Origin: Acidobacteriota bacterium
GTDB lineage: Bacteria > Acidobacteriota > Blastocatellia > Pyrinomonadales > Pyrinomonadaceae
DNA: 64,000 bases
Reading direction: 5' to 3'
NCBI GenBank assembly: GCA_020199835.1
Contig: JAIVJV010000001.1
Coordinates: 452,534 to 516,533, forward strand
Below, in pieces: positions 26,689-35,726 of the stretch. The notes under the pieces are model-generated. The model worked only from the letters and a program-made list of their open reading frames with translations, was not told the DNA's origin and did no database searches. The number at the start of each line of letters is the position of its first letter. Position 1 is the stretch's first letter. The position numbers and the translations under genes are program-made.

Positions 26689-28731
26689 CTATTTCAGGCG
26701 CGCGCCGTTGGGAACGTCTTCGGTGAAGGTTGCGATCACGGGGCGGCCTTCTTCGCCGTATGAAGCGGCGACGACCATTCCCTGGGACTCCAATCCGCGC
26801 AGTTTGCGTGGCTTGAGATTCGCGACGATCACGACCTTGCGGCCGATTAGTTTTTCCGGTTCGTAGTACTGAGCGATGCCGGCGAGTATCTGGCGTGGTT
26901 GTGCTTCGCCGAGATCGATCTTCAACAGGAGAAGTTTGTCGGCTTTCGGGACGCGCTCGGCGGAAAGCACCTGGCCGACGCGTAGATCCACTTTCGCGAA
27001 GTCGTCGATCTCGATGAAGTTCGTGCTTTCAGAAGGTTCGCTAGCGGGCGGCTCTTGAACCGGCGATTTGACGGATTCAGAACCGGATCTTATATCCGAC
27101 AAGATCTGAGTTTTGTCTAACCGTGGAAAGACTGCTTGTACTTCACCAATCGCAGTGCCTTCCGGCAGCTCGCCCCACTTCAATGTCGATGGATCGATCT
27201 TGTCCGGCACGCCTTCGAGTCCCAACTGTTTCCAGATCGCACGGCTCGCTTCGGGCATCACCGGATACAACAACACACTCAACCAACGCAGCGACTCCGC
27301 CGAGCGATAAAGCACCACCCCGAGCGTCTGTTTCTGATTCTCATCTTTCGCCAGGTCCCACGGCTTCGCGTCAGTGATCATCTTGTCCACGCGCGCAACA
27401 ACAGACCATGCGGCTTCAAGCGCGCGACTAAACGCCAGGTTCTCAAAGTGCAACAGAAACTGATCGCGCGCCGTCTCGATAAAACCCGCGACCGTCGTTT
27501 CATCCGTGTCGACTCCCGTGCGCTTCGCGAGCAACAGCTTCTCTTCCGGAATGCGTCCTGACGGAATCCGCGAGTCACAATATCGCGCAATCATCGTCAA
27601 CGTGCGGCTCGACAGGTTTCCCAAGCCACTAGCCAGATCACTGTTCGCGCGATCGATCAAGCCATCGTAACCAAAACGCCCGTCCTGCCCAAACACCATC
27701 TCACGCAAACAGAAGTAACGAATCGTATCGATAGCAAAGAACCGGCTCAACACGTCCAGTTCGACCGTGTTCCCGAGCGTTTTCGACATCTTGCGGCCGT
27801 TCGGATCGACCAACATTCCGTGCGCGACGATCGCCCGCGGCAGTTCCACACCTGCTGCCAACAAAAATGCGGGCCAGTAAACAGCATGAAAACGCAGGAT
27901 ATCTTTGCCGACGAGATGCAGCGCGGGCCAAAACTTCTTGAAGCCCACGGCACGCTCGCGTTCTTCGTTACCGAATCCGATCGCCGTGATGTAGTTGGTC
28001 AGCGCATCGAACCAGACGTACATCGTGTGCGCCGGATCGTCGGGAACCGGAATGCCCCAACTCACTGAGGTTCGCAGACGGCTGATCGATAAATCCTGCA
28101 AACCGCCACGAACGAAACTGATCACTTCATTCGCGCGCGCTTCCGGCCGAATGAAATCAGGCCTGCTTTCGTAGACCGCCAGCAGTGCTTCACCATAATC
28201 GGAAAGTCGAAAAAAGTAACTCTCTTCGGATACGCGATCGAGCGGTGTGTCGTGGATCAGGCAAGTCGGCGGGTCGCCTTTCTGATACTCGTCCTCGGTT
28301 TTGTACGCCGCGCACGCCGCACAAAACCAGCCCTCGTAATGGCCCTTGTAGATTGCGTCGTTGCCCTTCGGCGTCTTTGCTTTTTCGCACCGACGCCAGA
28401 AATCACTCACACCCTCGTAATGAAACGGCGCGGTCGTGCGCATGAAAATGTCGTAACCGCCGTGTTCGGTGTCGAGACCAAACGCGCTCGTCATGCGTTT
28501 GAAATAACTAACAACGTAATCAGCCTGTTCCTGCGGTGTGCGTCCGGCCTTTTGCGCGGCGCGTTCGATGTTGATGCCGTGCTCGTCGGTGCCGGTCAGG
28601 AAATAAGTCTCGATGCCGCGCTGTCGTTTCGAACGCGCGATCGTGTCGGCCACGATCATCGTGTAGAGATGGCCCAGGTGCGGCAGGCTGTTGGCGTAAT
28701 AGATTGGCGTAGTGACGTAGAAAGTGTTCAT
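26689..28731 (-). CDS. metG: Methionyl-tRNA synthetase with C-terminal tRNA-binding domain
   Basis: A 680-residue class I aminoacyl-tRNA synthetase charging tRNA-Met. The HIGH motif is PIYYANSLPHLGHLY, a zinc-type knuckle is represented by FCAACAAYKTEDEYQ and the KMSKS loop is KMSKTLGN. The C-terminal hundred residues (IEIDDFAKVDLRVGQVLSAE ... ANLKPRKLRGLESQGM) form an EMAP/Trbp111-type tRNA-binding OB domain that dimerises the enzyme. A low-complexity acidic/Pro/Ser linker precedes it. It lies between folE and tatD on the minus strand. Confidence 0.97.
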   Translation of the reverse strand: MNTFYVTTPIYYANSLPHLGHLYTMIVADTIARSKRQRGIETYFLTGTDEHGINIERAAQKAGRTPQEQADYVVSYFKRMTSAFGLDTEHGGYDIFMRTTAPFHYEGVSDFWRRCEKAKTPKGNDAIYKGHYEGWFCAACAAYKTEDEYQKGDPPTCLIHDTPLDRVSEESYFFRLSDYGEALLAVYESRPDFIRPEARANEVISFVRGGLQDLSISRLRTSVSWGIPVPDDPAHTMYVWFDALTNYITAIGFGNEERERAVGFKKFWPALHLVGKDILRFHAVYWPAFLLAAGVELPRAIVAHGMLVDPNGRKMSKTLGNTVELDVLSRFFAIDTIRYFCLREMVFGQDGRFGYDGLIDRANSDLASGLGNLSSRTLTMIARYCDSRIPSGRIPEEKLLLAKRTGVDTDETTVAGFIETARDQFLLHFENLAFSRALEAAWSVVARVDKMITDAKPWDLAKDENQKQTLGVVLYRSAESLRWLSVLLYPVMPEASRAIWKQLGLEGVPDKIDPSTLKWGELPEGTAIGEVQAVFPRLDKTQILSDIRSGSESVKSPVQEPPASEPSESTNFIEIDDFAKVDLRVGQVLSAERVPKADKLLLLKIDLGEAQPRQILAGIAQYYEPEKLIGRKVVIVANLKPRKLRGLESQGMVVAASYGEEGRPVIATFTEDVPNGARLK

Positions 28732-28749
28732 TTAGACGGTTTCGTCAAA

Positions 28750-29334
28750 TCAATCCTTTGCTTTGATTAACGCGATCGCCTCCGCGCGCGTGCGCGGATC
28801 GGAACGAAAGCCGCCGAGCACCGCGGAGGTTACCGTTTTCGCGTCGGCCTTGCGCACGCCGCGCAACGTCATGCAGGTGTGTTCCGCTTCGATCACGACC
28901 ATCACGCCGAGTGGTTTTAGGCCTTCGAAAAGCGTGTTGGCTATGTCGGTCGTGAGACGCTCCTGGAGTTGTAGACGACGCGAAAACGTCTCGGCGAGGC
29001 GCGCGAGTTTCGAGATACCGAGAATGCGTCCGCCTTTCGGAATGTACGCGATGTGGCAACGCCCGACGAACGGCGCGAGATGATGTTCGCACAATGATGC
29101 AATGCTGATGTCTTTGACGATCACCATCTCGTCGTGCGTGTCGCCCGGCAACGGCACGACGTGTTGCTGCGGATCTTCACGCATACCGGATGTGAGTTCG
29201 GCGTACATCTCCGCGACGCGTTGCGGCGTATCCTGCAACCCGGCGCGGTCCGGATCTTCGCCAATCCCTTCCAGGATCATCCGCACACCCTGCGCGATCA
29301 ACTCCAAATCCGCCTGTTTTTTATTCGCGTTCAT
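28750..29334 (-). CDS. folE: GTP cyclohydrolase I
   Basis: A 194-residue FolE, converting GTP to dihydroneopterin triphosphate at the start of folate synthesis. The zinc ligands are in SLCEHHLAPF and HTCMTLRGVRK, and GRCHIAYIPKGGRILGISKLAR is the substrate-binding segment. The ATG at 29334 is chosen because it follows a purine-rich GAGGGAAGGG tract and gives the normal length. It overlaps the end of larC by 14 nt. Together with folD further along the window it marks folate/one-carbon metabolism, though the two are in separate operons. Confidence 0.97.
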   Translation of the reverse strand: MNANKKQADLELIAQGVRMILEGIGEDPDRAGLQDTPQRVAEMYAELTSGMREDPQQHVVPLPGDTHDEMVIVKDISIASLCEHHLAPFVGRCHIAYIPKGGRILGISKLARLAETFSRRLQLQERLTTDIANTLFEGLKPLGVMVVIEAEHTCMTLRGVRKADAKTVTSAVLGGFRSDPRTRAEAIALIKAKD

Positions 29335-30502
29335 TCCCTTCCCTCTTGGCCGCTCGCGCTGCATCCTCCACGACTTTCAGCGGCACTCCCGCCTTAGTTG
29401 CTGCGGCGCGACACTGCTCAAACTCCGGCATCTCGTTCACCACGCGACCATTCAGATGCGCTACTTTAACATCAATTGGCCCATACGCCGTTTCGACGCG
29501 CACCATGCTGCGGCGCAGCGCGCGTCGCGAGACTTCATAACTGCGAACGCCGAGCGTCGTCGTTTCCGTGAACAACAGCTTCATCAGCGTCTCTTTTTGA
29601 TCGCGCGCACAAAGCACTGACACCAACACGCCGGGGCGGTTCTTCTTCATCTGTACGGGAGTGAAGTAACAATCGAGCGCGCCGAGCTCGAACGCGCGAT
29701 CCATCGCGTGCCCGAGTAGCTGCGGCGACATGTCATCGATGTTTGTTTCCAGCATCCACAGTCTCTCGTCTGTAGCCCCGTCGCCTTCGGTATCACCAAT
29801 CATCACGCGAAGCACATTCGGAAACTTCTCGTACTGGCGTGTGCCCGCGCCGTATCCGGTGACATCCGTTTTCATCTGCGGAATTGGGCCAAACTCTTTG
29901 CAGACGGTCGTGATGATCGCGGCACCGGTCGGAGTCAGCAGTTCGCCTTGAATATCAGTCGCATAAAACGGCACGCCTTTCAGTAACTCGGCGACTGCGG
30001 GTGGCGGCACGGGAAAACGTCCGTGCGCCATCTGCACCGTGCCGCTGCCGACGTGCAACGGCGACGACACAAAGCGATCGATTTTCAGTAAGTCGAAACA
30101 GATCGCCGCGCCGACGATATCGACGATGGCATCGAGTGCGCCGACTTCGTGAAAGTGAACGTGATCGACGGGTTCGTTGTGTACGCGTGCTTCTGCTTCG
30201 GCAAGGCGCGTGAAGATCTGAATCGCGAGTGTCCTGGCTGCGTCAGAGACACCGGAGTTTTCTATGATCTGTTTTATGTCCGACAAGTGGCGGTGTTTGT
30301 GTTCGTGCGCTGTTTCTACGCGTGCATACGTGGCGCTCAAACCGGATCGAGCCACCGTTTCAAAGTCGATCTTGAAACCCTCCACATTCAGCAACGAGAG
30401 TTGTTCGCGCAACGCATCGGGATTGACCCCAGCGGCCACCACCGCGCCGAGGATCATGTCGCCGCTTGCACCCGCAAAACAGTCGAAGTAAAGAGTTCTC
30501 AT
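29321..30502 (-). CDS. larC: Nickel-pincer cofactor synthesis protein LarC
   Basis: A 393-residue LarC (DUF111) protein. It opens with LYFDCFAGASGDMILGAVV, the invariant family start, and has VDHVHFHEVGALDAIVDIVG with several His/Glu residues and the C-terminal LETNIDDMSPQLLGHAMD. In Lactiplantibacillus LarC uses CTP to insert nickel into the pincer cofactor of lactate racemase. No larA, larB or larE is adjacent, so here it may serve another nickel-pincer enzyme encoded elsewhere. Its ATG overlaps the cobB stop by four bases. Confidence 0.93.
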   Translation of the reverse strand: MRTLYFDCFAGASGDMILGAVVAAGVNPDALREQLSLLNVEGFKIDFETVARSGLSATYARVETAHEHKHRHLSDIKQIIENSGVSDAARTLAIQIFTRLAEAEARVHNEPVDHVHFHEVGALDAIVDIVGAAICFDLLKIDRFVSSPLHVGSGTVQMAHGRFPVPPPAVAELLKGVPFYATDIQGELLTPTGAAIITTVCKEFGPIPQMKTDVTGYGAGTRQYEKFPNVLRVMIGDTEGDGATDERLWMLETNIDDMSPQLLGHAMDRAFELGALDCYFTPVQMKKNRPGVLVSVLCARDQKETLMKLLFTETTTLGVRSYEVSRRALRRSMVRVETAYGPIDVKVAHLNGRVVNEMPEFEQCRAAATKAGVPLKVVEDAARAAKREGNERE

Positions 30503-31251
30503 CCGCGTGAATCCGTTGTTAACTGGCCCAACACCTCTCCAGCCCTGCCAGTAACGACCACGTCACATAATCGCGACAGCGGCGTCGGTTCCGGATTGAT
30601 CTCGCAAACAAAGGCGCCCGCGGATTTCGCCACCTCCGGCAAACTCGCCGCCGGATACACAATTCCCGACGTGCCAATCACCAGACACAGATCGCATCCC
30701 AACGCGCGTTGCGAGGCAAACTCAAACGCGCCCTGCGGCAACATCTCGCCGAACAAAACCACGTCCGGACGCAGCGAGTTGCCACACTCGCCACACGCCT
30801 CCGGTCGATCACCGTCCATCGGGATCTCGTGGGCCAAACGACATACGGTGCAGCGCGCGCGCCAGATGTTGCCGTGCAATTCGACGACGTTGCGCGAACC
30901 AACGCGTTGATGCAGACCGTCGATATTTTGTGTAACGACTGTTAGTTCGTGGAAGCGATCCTGCCAACTCGCAATCGCGTGGTGTGCCGCGTTGGGTTGA
31001 ATCGTTTTGAGCTTGTCGCGACGATGGTCAAACCACTCCCACACGGCGGGAAGATCTCGTTCGAGCATTGCACCCGACGAGATGATTTCGAACGGCAAAC
31101 CCTTCCACGTCGCGCTGTTCCCGCCTCCGCGGAACGTCGGCACACCCGATTCCGCCGACACGCCCGCGCCGGTCAGCACGAGTACGCGCTTGGCCGCATC
31201 GAGGCGGCGACGCAGTTCAGCAGAAATGTTCGGAGTAGCCACGGAGTTCAT
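30499..31251 (-). CDS. cobB: SIR2-family NAD-dependent protein deacylase
   Basis: A 250-residue bacterial sirtuin. GAGVSAESGVPTFRG binds NAD, TQNIDGLHQRVG contains the catalytic His-containing HQR, ELHGNIWRARC begins the zinc module with two CxxC pairs (RCTVC, ACGEC), and VVLFGEMLP and VIGTSGIVYPAA complete the Rossmann fold. It removes acetyl, or with the longer substrate pocket succinyl, groups from lysines. The ATG at 31251 gives the normal length; an in-frame extension upstream is unsupported. It is first in a minus-strand operon that continues into larC and folE. Confidence 0.93.
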   Translation of the reverse strand: MNSVATPNISAELRRRLDAAKRVLVLTGAGVSAESGVPTFRGGGNSATWKGLPFEIISSGAMLERDLPAVWEWFDHRRDKLKTIQPNAAHHAIASWQDRFHELTVVTQNIDGLHQRVGSRNVVELHGNIWRARCTVCRLAHEIPMDGDRPEACGECGNSLRPDVVLFGEMLPQGAFEFASQRALGCDLCLVIGTSGIVYPAASLPEVAKSAGAFVCEINPEPTPLSRLCDVVVTGRAGEVLGQLTTDSRG

Positions 31252-31318
31252 GGGTGCGCGGGCGATGGTAGCAGAGCACCGCGTCCGCCACAAAAAGGCA
31301 TGACATACGCAAATGCGG

Positions 31319-31324
31319 TATACT
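31319..31324 (+). promoter_or_regulatory. Candidate -10 hexamer for argS
   Basis: TATACT lies 13 nt before the argS ATG at 31338, giving a predicted transcript start about 7 nt before the start codon. No good -35 lies at 17 bp and no Shine-Dalgarno precedes the ATG, so the message may be nearly leaderless. Confidence 0.4.
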
Positions 31325-31337
31325 TTGCGCTTTTGTC

Positions 31338-33410
31338 ATGTCCCTATTCAGTCTTCAACAACAACTCAAAGAAGAAATCCGCGGCGCGGCGCGCGAGATG
31401 TTCGGAGTCGAGGTGCAACAACTCACCGCCGACACACCGCCTAAACCGGAGCTCGGCGACCTTGCGTTTCCCGTTTGTTTCGAACTCGCGAAGCTGATCA
31501 AACAAGCGACGGGCGAAAAAATGGCGCCGCGTGCGATCGCTGAGAAGCTGAAACCCCGGCTGGAGAGCTTCGATCAGGTTGCGCGCATCGAGATTGCTGG
31601 CGCGGGTTATATCAACGTGTTCTTTGATCGAGCAAAGTTACTGCAGCTGTTTACGACGAAGACCAGTTTTGAGGCTAAGAGGGACGGGGATTTAACGGAT
31701 CAGAAAACGGATCAAAGCAAAAAAATGGTTGAGCACACGAGCATCAACCCAAACAAAGCCGCGCATATTGGTCACGTCCGCAACGCCGTTCTCGGCGACA
31801 CGTTCGTACGCATCCTGCAAGCCGCCGGCGATCGCGTCGAAGTCCAAAACTACATCGACAACACCGGCGTTCAGGTCGCTGACGTCGTCGTTGGTTTTCT
31901 GCATCTCGAGGCGATGAACCTCGAAAAGATCAAAGCCCTCGACGAATCGCTCACGCCCGATTATCCGTTTGATTACTACTGCTGGGATCTTTACACCGAG
32001 GTCGGACGTTTTTATCGCGACGGCAACCCCAGCAACGATCTGAATCCCGAAAAGCTGGGGATGCGGACGAAAGTCCTGCATGCGATCGAAGAAGGCAACA
32101 ATCGCATCGCGGAACTTGCCGACTACGTCGCCACACGCAACGTCGAATGCATTCTCAACACGATGGAACGTCTCGGCATTCGTTACGACCTGCTCGCGCG
32201 CGAGTCGGAAATCCTGCACCTGCATTTTTGGGAACGCGCCTTCGAACTCATGAAAATGAAAGGCGTGATTCGCAAAGAGACTGAAGGCAAACACGCCGGC
32301 TGTTGGGTCATGCCTTTCGAATCGCACACCGGCACCGACGAACACGAGTCAGACAAGATCATCGTCCGGTCGAACGGCACCGTCACCTACACCGGCAAAG
32401 ACATCGCCTACCAACTCTGGAAACTCGGCAAACTCGGACTTAATTTTCACTACCGCGTCTTTCGCAATTATCAGGACGATCACACGCTGTGGATCACCAC
32501 CACCGATGCAAAAGCAGAGGCTAAAGCGGGAGTCGAACGTCCGCCGTTCGGCGGCGGCGACACGGTCTACAACGTGATCGACTCGCGACAGTCGTATCCG
32601 CAGGAGATCGTGGCTCGCGGCGTCGCGGCGATCGTGCCGGAAGTCGGCGCCGACGCGAGCGTGCACTTCAGTTACGAGATGGTCGCGCTCTCGCCCGCTG
32701 CGTGCGAGGAACTCGGCATCACCTTGAGCGAAGAAGATCGCGCAAAGCCTTACATCGAGATGAGCGGCCGCAAAGGTCTCGGCGTAAAGGCCGACGATCT
32801 GATCAACCAACTCGAATCCGGCGCGCTCCTGGAAGTCGAAAAACGCAACCCTGAGCTCTCCGAGACAGACAAAAAAGCGACGGCGCACGAGGTCGCAATC
32901 GCCGCCCTACGCTATTTCCTGTTGAAGTTCACGCGCAACACGGTAATCGCGTTCGACTTCAAGGAAGCGCTCTCGTTTGAAGGGGAAACTGGTCCATATT
33001 GCCAGTACGCCGCCGTCCGGACAAACTCGATCTTCCGCAAACTCGGCGATGAAACTCTGCGCGACGCCGACTCGTTGTTAACGATGATTAGCGGCGACAG
33101 CGCATTGCAATTGCGCGTGTCGGAGGTGTTGTCGGGCGAGAGCGGAACGGAGATCTGGTCTCTCGTGATGTTGACGCAGCAGTTGGACGAAGTGATCGCG
33201 CAGTGCCGCAAGTCAGCCGAGCCCGCCAACCTCGCGAAATACACGTTTTCAGTGGCGCGCGCGTTCAGTCGTTTCTATCACGATCATCGCATCGTCACCG
33301 AGAAAGACGACGTGCGGCGAGCGGTGCTGATCGCCGTGACAAAAATCGTGCGCGCTCAATTAACAGCGGCGCTCGCGATCCTCGGAATCCGCGTCCCCGA
33401 ACAAATGTAA
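31338..33410 (+). CDS. argS: Arginyl-tRNA synthetase
   Basis: A 690-residue class I synthetase charging tRNA-Arg. The N-terminal Add-1 domain (to about 115) leads to the HIGH equivalent NKAAHIGHVRNAVLGD. The KMSKS position reads MSGRKGLGVKADD, a known divergent form in ArgS, and the C-terminal DALR anticodon domain ends with LTAALAILGIRVPEQM. The enzyme is somewhat longer than the common 550-580 residues owing to insertions in the catalytic domain, for example around 30-45 residues near ATTDAKAEAKAGVERPPFG. It diverges from cobB. Confidence 0.95.
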   Translation: MSLFSLQQQLKEEIRGAAREMFGVEVQQLTADTPPKPELGDLAFPVCFELAKLIKQATGEKMAPRAIAEKLKPRLESFDQVARIEIAGAGYINVFFDRAKLLQLFTTKTSFEAKRDGDLTDQKTDQSKKMVEHTSINPNKAAHIGHVRNAVLGDTFVRILQAAGDRVEVQNYIDNTGVQVADVVVGFLHLEAMNLEKIKALDESLTPDYPFDYYCWDLYTEVGRFYRDGNPSNDLNPEKLGMRTKVLHAIEEGNNRIAELADYVATRNVECILNTMERLGIRYDLLARESEILHLHFWERAFELMKMKGVIRKETEGKHAGCWVMPFESHTGTDEHESDKIIVRSNGTVTYTGKDIAYQLWKLGKLGLNFHYRVFRNYQDDHTLWITTTDAKAEAKAGVERPPFGGGDTVYNVIDSRQSYPQEIVARGVAAIVPEVGADASVHFSYEMVALSPAACEELGITLSEEDRAKPYIEMSGRKGLGVKADDLINQLESGALLEVEKRNPELSETDKKATAHEVAIAALRYFLLKFTRNTVIAFDFKEALSFEGETGPYCQYAAVRTNSIFRKLGDETLRDADSLLTMISGDSALQLRVSEVLSGESGTEIWSLVMLTQQLDEVIAQCRKSAEPANLAKYTFSVARAFSRFYHDHRIVTEKDDVRRAVLIAVTKIVRAQLTAALAILGIRVPEQM

Positions 33411-33436
33411 GACTGTACTTTGCCAAAGCCTGAGAG

Positions 33437-33442
33437 TATAAA
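33437..33442 (+). promoter_or_regulatory. Candidate -10 hexamer for aroF, six bases before the ATG
   Basis: TATAAA ends six bases before the aroF ATG at 33449, so a transcript from it would begin at or next to the start codon. No Shine-Dalgarno is present between them. Confidence 0.45.
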
Positions 33443-33448
33443 AATACC

Positions 33449-34468
33449 ATGTTAATCGTGATGAAAGCCGACGCCACTGATAGCCAGGTCGAGGCTGTCC
33501 TGCGCGTCGTCGAACATTTGGGTTTCAAGGGCCATCCGATGCCGGGCGCGATGCGCACCGCGATCGGAATAACCGGCAATCAGGGCGCGATCGATCCGTC
33601 GCACTTTGAAAACCTCGCGGGCGTAGCAGAAGCGATTCGCGTCAGCAAGCCGTACAAGTTGATCTCGCTCGATCTGCGTCCTGAGAAAACCATCGTGCGC
33701 GTTGGTGACGCGACGATCGGCGGCGACGAACTCGCGATCATCGCCGGTCCCTGTGCCATCGAAAGTCGCGCGCAGGCGTTTGCGATTGCCGAAGCCGTGC
33801 GTCGCAGCGGCGCGCGCTTCTTCCGCGGCGGCGCTTACAAACCACGCACATCGCCGTATGCGTTCCAGGGGCTCGGTGAAGAAGGACTCAGGATTCTGGC
33901 CGACGTGCGCGAGGCCTACGGTTTGAAAATCGTGACTGAAGCACTCGACGAAGTGGGTGTGGATCTCGTCGAACGCTACGGCGACATGATTCAGATCGGC
34001 GCGCGTAACATGCAAAACTTCTCGCTGCTGAAACGCGCGGGTAAAGCACGACTGCCGATTCTGTTAAAACGTGGATTGTCAGCAACGCTCGATGAGTGGC
34101 TGCTTGCCGCCGAGTACGTGATGGCCGAAGGCAATTACCAGGTGGTGCTTTGTGAACGAGGCATTCGCACGTTTGCGCAGCACACGCGAAACACACTCGA
34201 CCTATCCGCGATTCCCGCGGTGCGGCGGATTTCGCACCTGCCGGTGATCGTCGATCCGTCACACGGCACGGGCAGAAACTTCATGGTTACTCCACTTGCC
34301 CGCGCAGGCGTTGCGGTCGGCGCCGATGGTTTGATCGTCGAAGTTCACGACCAACCCGAACACGCGTTGTCTGATGGTGCGCAGGCGTTAACACTGGAGC
34401 AGTACGACGAGTTGGTGAACGAGGTGCGTTCGATTCACGAAGTGATTGCGCCCGCGGCGGTTAGCTAA
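33449..34468 (+). CDS. aroF: 3-deoxy-7-phosphoheptulonate synthase, type I-beta
   Basis: A 339-residue DAHP synthase joining phosphoenolpyruvate and erythrose 4-phosphate at the entry to the shikimate pathway. Residues 1-70 form a ferredoxin-like regulatory domain ([20 protein letters not shown]) as in the Thermotoga enzyme, which mediates feedback inhibition. The catalytic barrel has [46 protein letters not shown], and [10 protein letters not shown] with the metal His. It follows argS after 38 bp; a -10-like element just upstream suggests an independent, possibly leaderless, transcript. Confidence 0.96.
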   Translation: MLIVMKADATDSQVEAVLRVVEHLGFKGHPMPGAMRTAIGITGNQGAIDPSHFENLAGVAEAIRVSKPYKLISLDLRPEKTIVRVGDATIGGDELAIIAGPCAIESRAQAFAIAEAVRRSGARFFRGGAYKPRTSPYAFQGLGEEGLRILADVREAYGLKIVTEALDEVGVDLVERYGDMIQIGARNMQNFSLLKRAGKARLPILLKRGLSATLDEWLLAAEYVMAEGNYQVVLCERGIRTFAQHTRNTLDLSAIPAVRRISHLPVIVDPSHGTGRNFMVTPLARAGVAVGADGLIVEVHDQPEHALSDGAQALTLEQYDELVNEVRSIHEVIAPAAVS

Positions 34469-34483
34469 GGCGTTAGCCGAAAA

Positions 34484-34816
34484 TCAATTAGCCAGGATCT
34501 GGGCCAGATCACGTGCGAACACCGAACGTGGAATCACCTGATGGTATCCGGCAGCGACTGCCTTTCGCTGAAGTTCAACTTCTACGTGCGAAAAGAAGCC
34601 GAGTAAACGTGTGGCGTCCAACTCTGCCGGCAAAGTGAAGGGATCAAATCTTTGACTGTGTAGATCGACGATTACTAAATCCGCTTCGCGCGCTTTTTCG
34701 ATTAACGATTCTTTCGTCCGTGGAAAATTGATCTCCACCCCCACCGCCTCCGCCACGGCGCGAATCTTCGACGCGAAGAACATGTCGTCAACCACTGCCA
34801 GCACTTTCATGGACAT
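34484..34816 (-). CDS. Receiver-like (response-regulator fold) protein
   Basis: A 110-residue protein with a receiver-type alternating fold: MSMKVLAVVDDMFF has the paired acidic residues, LVIVDLHSQ the potential phosphoacceptor Asp, GFFSHVEVELQ the switch Ser and VIPRSVF an Arg where a Lys is usual. It may therefore be an atypical or phosphorylation-independent receiver without an output domain. Two candidate ATGs (34816 and 34810) overlap the start of the divergent gene at 34809, so initiation regions of the two overlap. I cannot assign a partner kinase. Confidence 0.6.
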   Translation of the reverse strand: MSMKVLAVVDDMFFASKIRAVAEAVGVEINFPRTKESLIEKAREADLVIVDLHSQRFDPFTLPAELDATRLLGFFSHVEVELQRKAVAAGYHQVIPRSVFARDLAQILAN

Positions 34817-35726
34817 CGCAATTCCCCCGCTTACCGATACGGCAAAACTCGAGTTCGGCGAGCAGAACAACCATCTACCGCTCGAGCCTCAGCTTAATCG
34901 TTTCGTCGTCGCATCATACAACATTCGTTACGCACGCGGGCCTTACCTCATCTCCGGCGGAATGCGCCGCAAGCTTGGGTTGATGGGTTTGCGTCGCCGC
35001 CCACAACACGTCGGACAAATGATCGACGACGCAGCGCGCGCTTTCTCGAGCGGCAAGTTGTTGCCGGCAGTTGATGTGCTCGCGTTACAGGAAGCCGACA
35101 AACGAACGGTTCGCACCGGTGGTCATCACGTCGCACAAGAACTCGCGGCGCGATTGCAGATGAATTGGGTACACGCGCCGGCCGGCATTCCGCGCGGCAT
35201 CAAGCCGGTCAAGCGGGAATGGTGGCTCGACTTTGAAGAGCCGATCGACCTGCACGATGCGGGCGATACGGGCGTGGCGTTGCTAAGTGGTTTGCCCATG
35301 AGCGACGTAACGCGAATCGATCTGCCGTGGCACGAGTGTCCCTGGCGCCCGCGACTCGCGATGGCTGCGACTATCCAAAAAATCCGTGTTGTCAACGTTC
35401 ACGTCGACCCGCATGCTGAGTGTGAGGGTCAACTGGCCCAACTCCAGGTAATCACGGATGAAGCGGATCGACTGTCAGCTCCCACCCTCATCATGGGCGA
35501 CTTCAACACGCTCTCGCCCGAGAAATGCATTGAGACGCGCAAGTTTCTCGAATCGCGCGGTTACACGACGCCGATTCCCACCGGAACCGCCACCTGGCGC
35601 GGCGCGGGACTGCGCATGCACGCCGACTGGATCTTTTCGCGTGGACTCAGAATTACCCGGTGGGGCGTCGCGCGTCCGCTGCACGTCTCCGATCATTGGC
35701 CCATCTGGGCGGAAGTCGAGCTTTGA
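34809..35726 (+). CDS. Endonuclease/exonuclease/phosphatase family protein
   Basis: A 305-residue EEP-fold hydrolase. VASYNIRYARG carries the metal-binding Asn, LALQEADKRT the Glu, LIMGDFNTLSPEK the GDFN motif and VSDHWPIWAEVEL the SDH catalytic His. MHADWIFSRGL precedes the last motif. There is no signal peptide, so a cytoplasmic phosphodiesterase is likely; DNA, lipid or nucleotide substrates all occur in this family. The ATG at 34809 avoids a long unsupported N-terminal extension. The stop overlaps the next gene's ATG by one base (TGATG). Confidence 0.82.
   Translation: MDIAIPPLTDTAKLEFGEQNNHLPLEPQLNRFVVASYNIRYARGPYLISGGMRRKLGLMGLRRRPQHVGQMIDDAARAFSSGKLLPAVDVLALQEADKRTVRTGGHHVAQELAARLQMNWVHAPAGIPRGIKPVKREWWLDFEEPIDLHDAGDTGVALLSGLPMSDVTRIDLPWHECPWRPRLAMAATIQKIRVVNVHVDPHAECEGQLAQLQVITDEADRLSAPTLIMGDFNTLSPEKCIETRKFLESRGYTTPIPTGTATWRGAGLRMHADWIFSRGLRITRWGVARPLHVSDHWPIWAEVEL

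Noticed and set aside
32740..32800. Missing KMSKS in ArgS as a sign of a broken gene
   Set aside because: The divergent MSGRKG form is known in functional ArgS enzymes, and the frame is intact.
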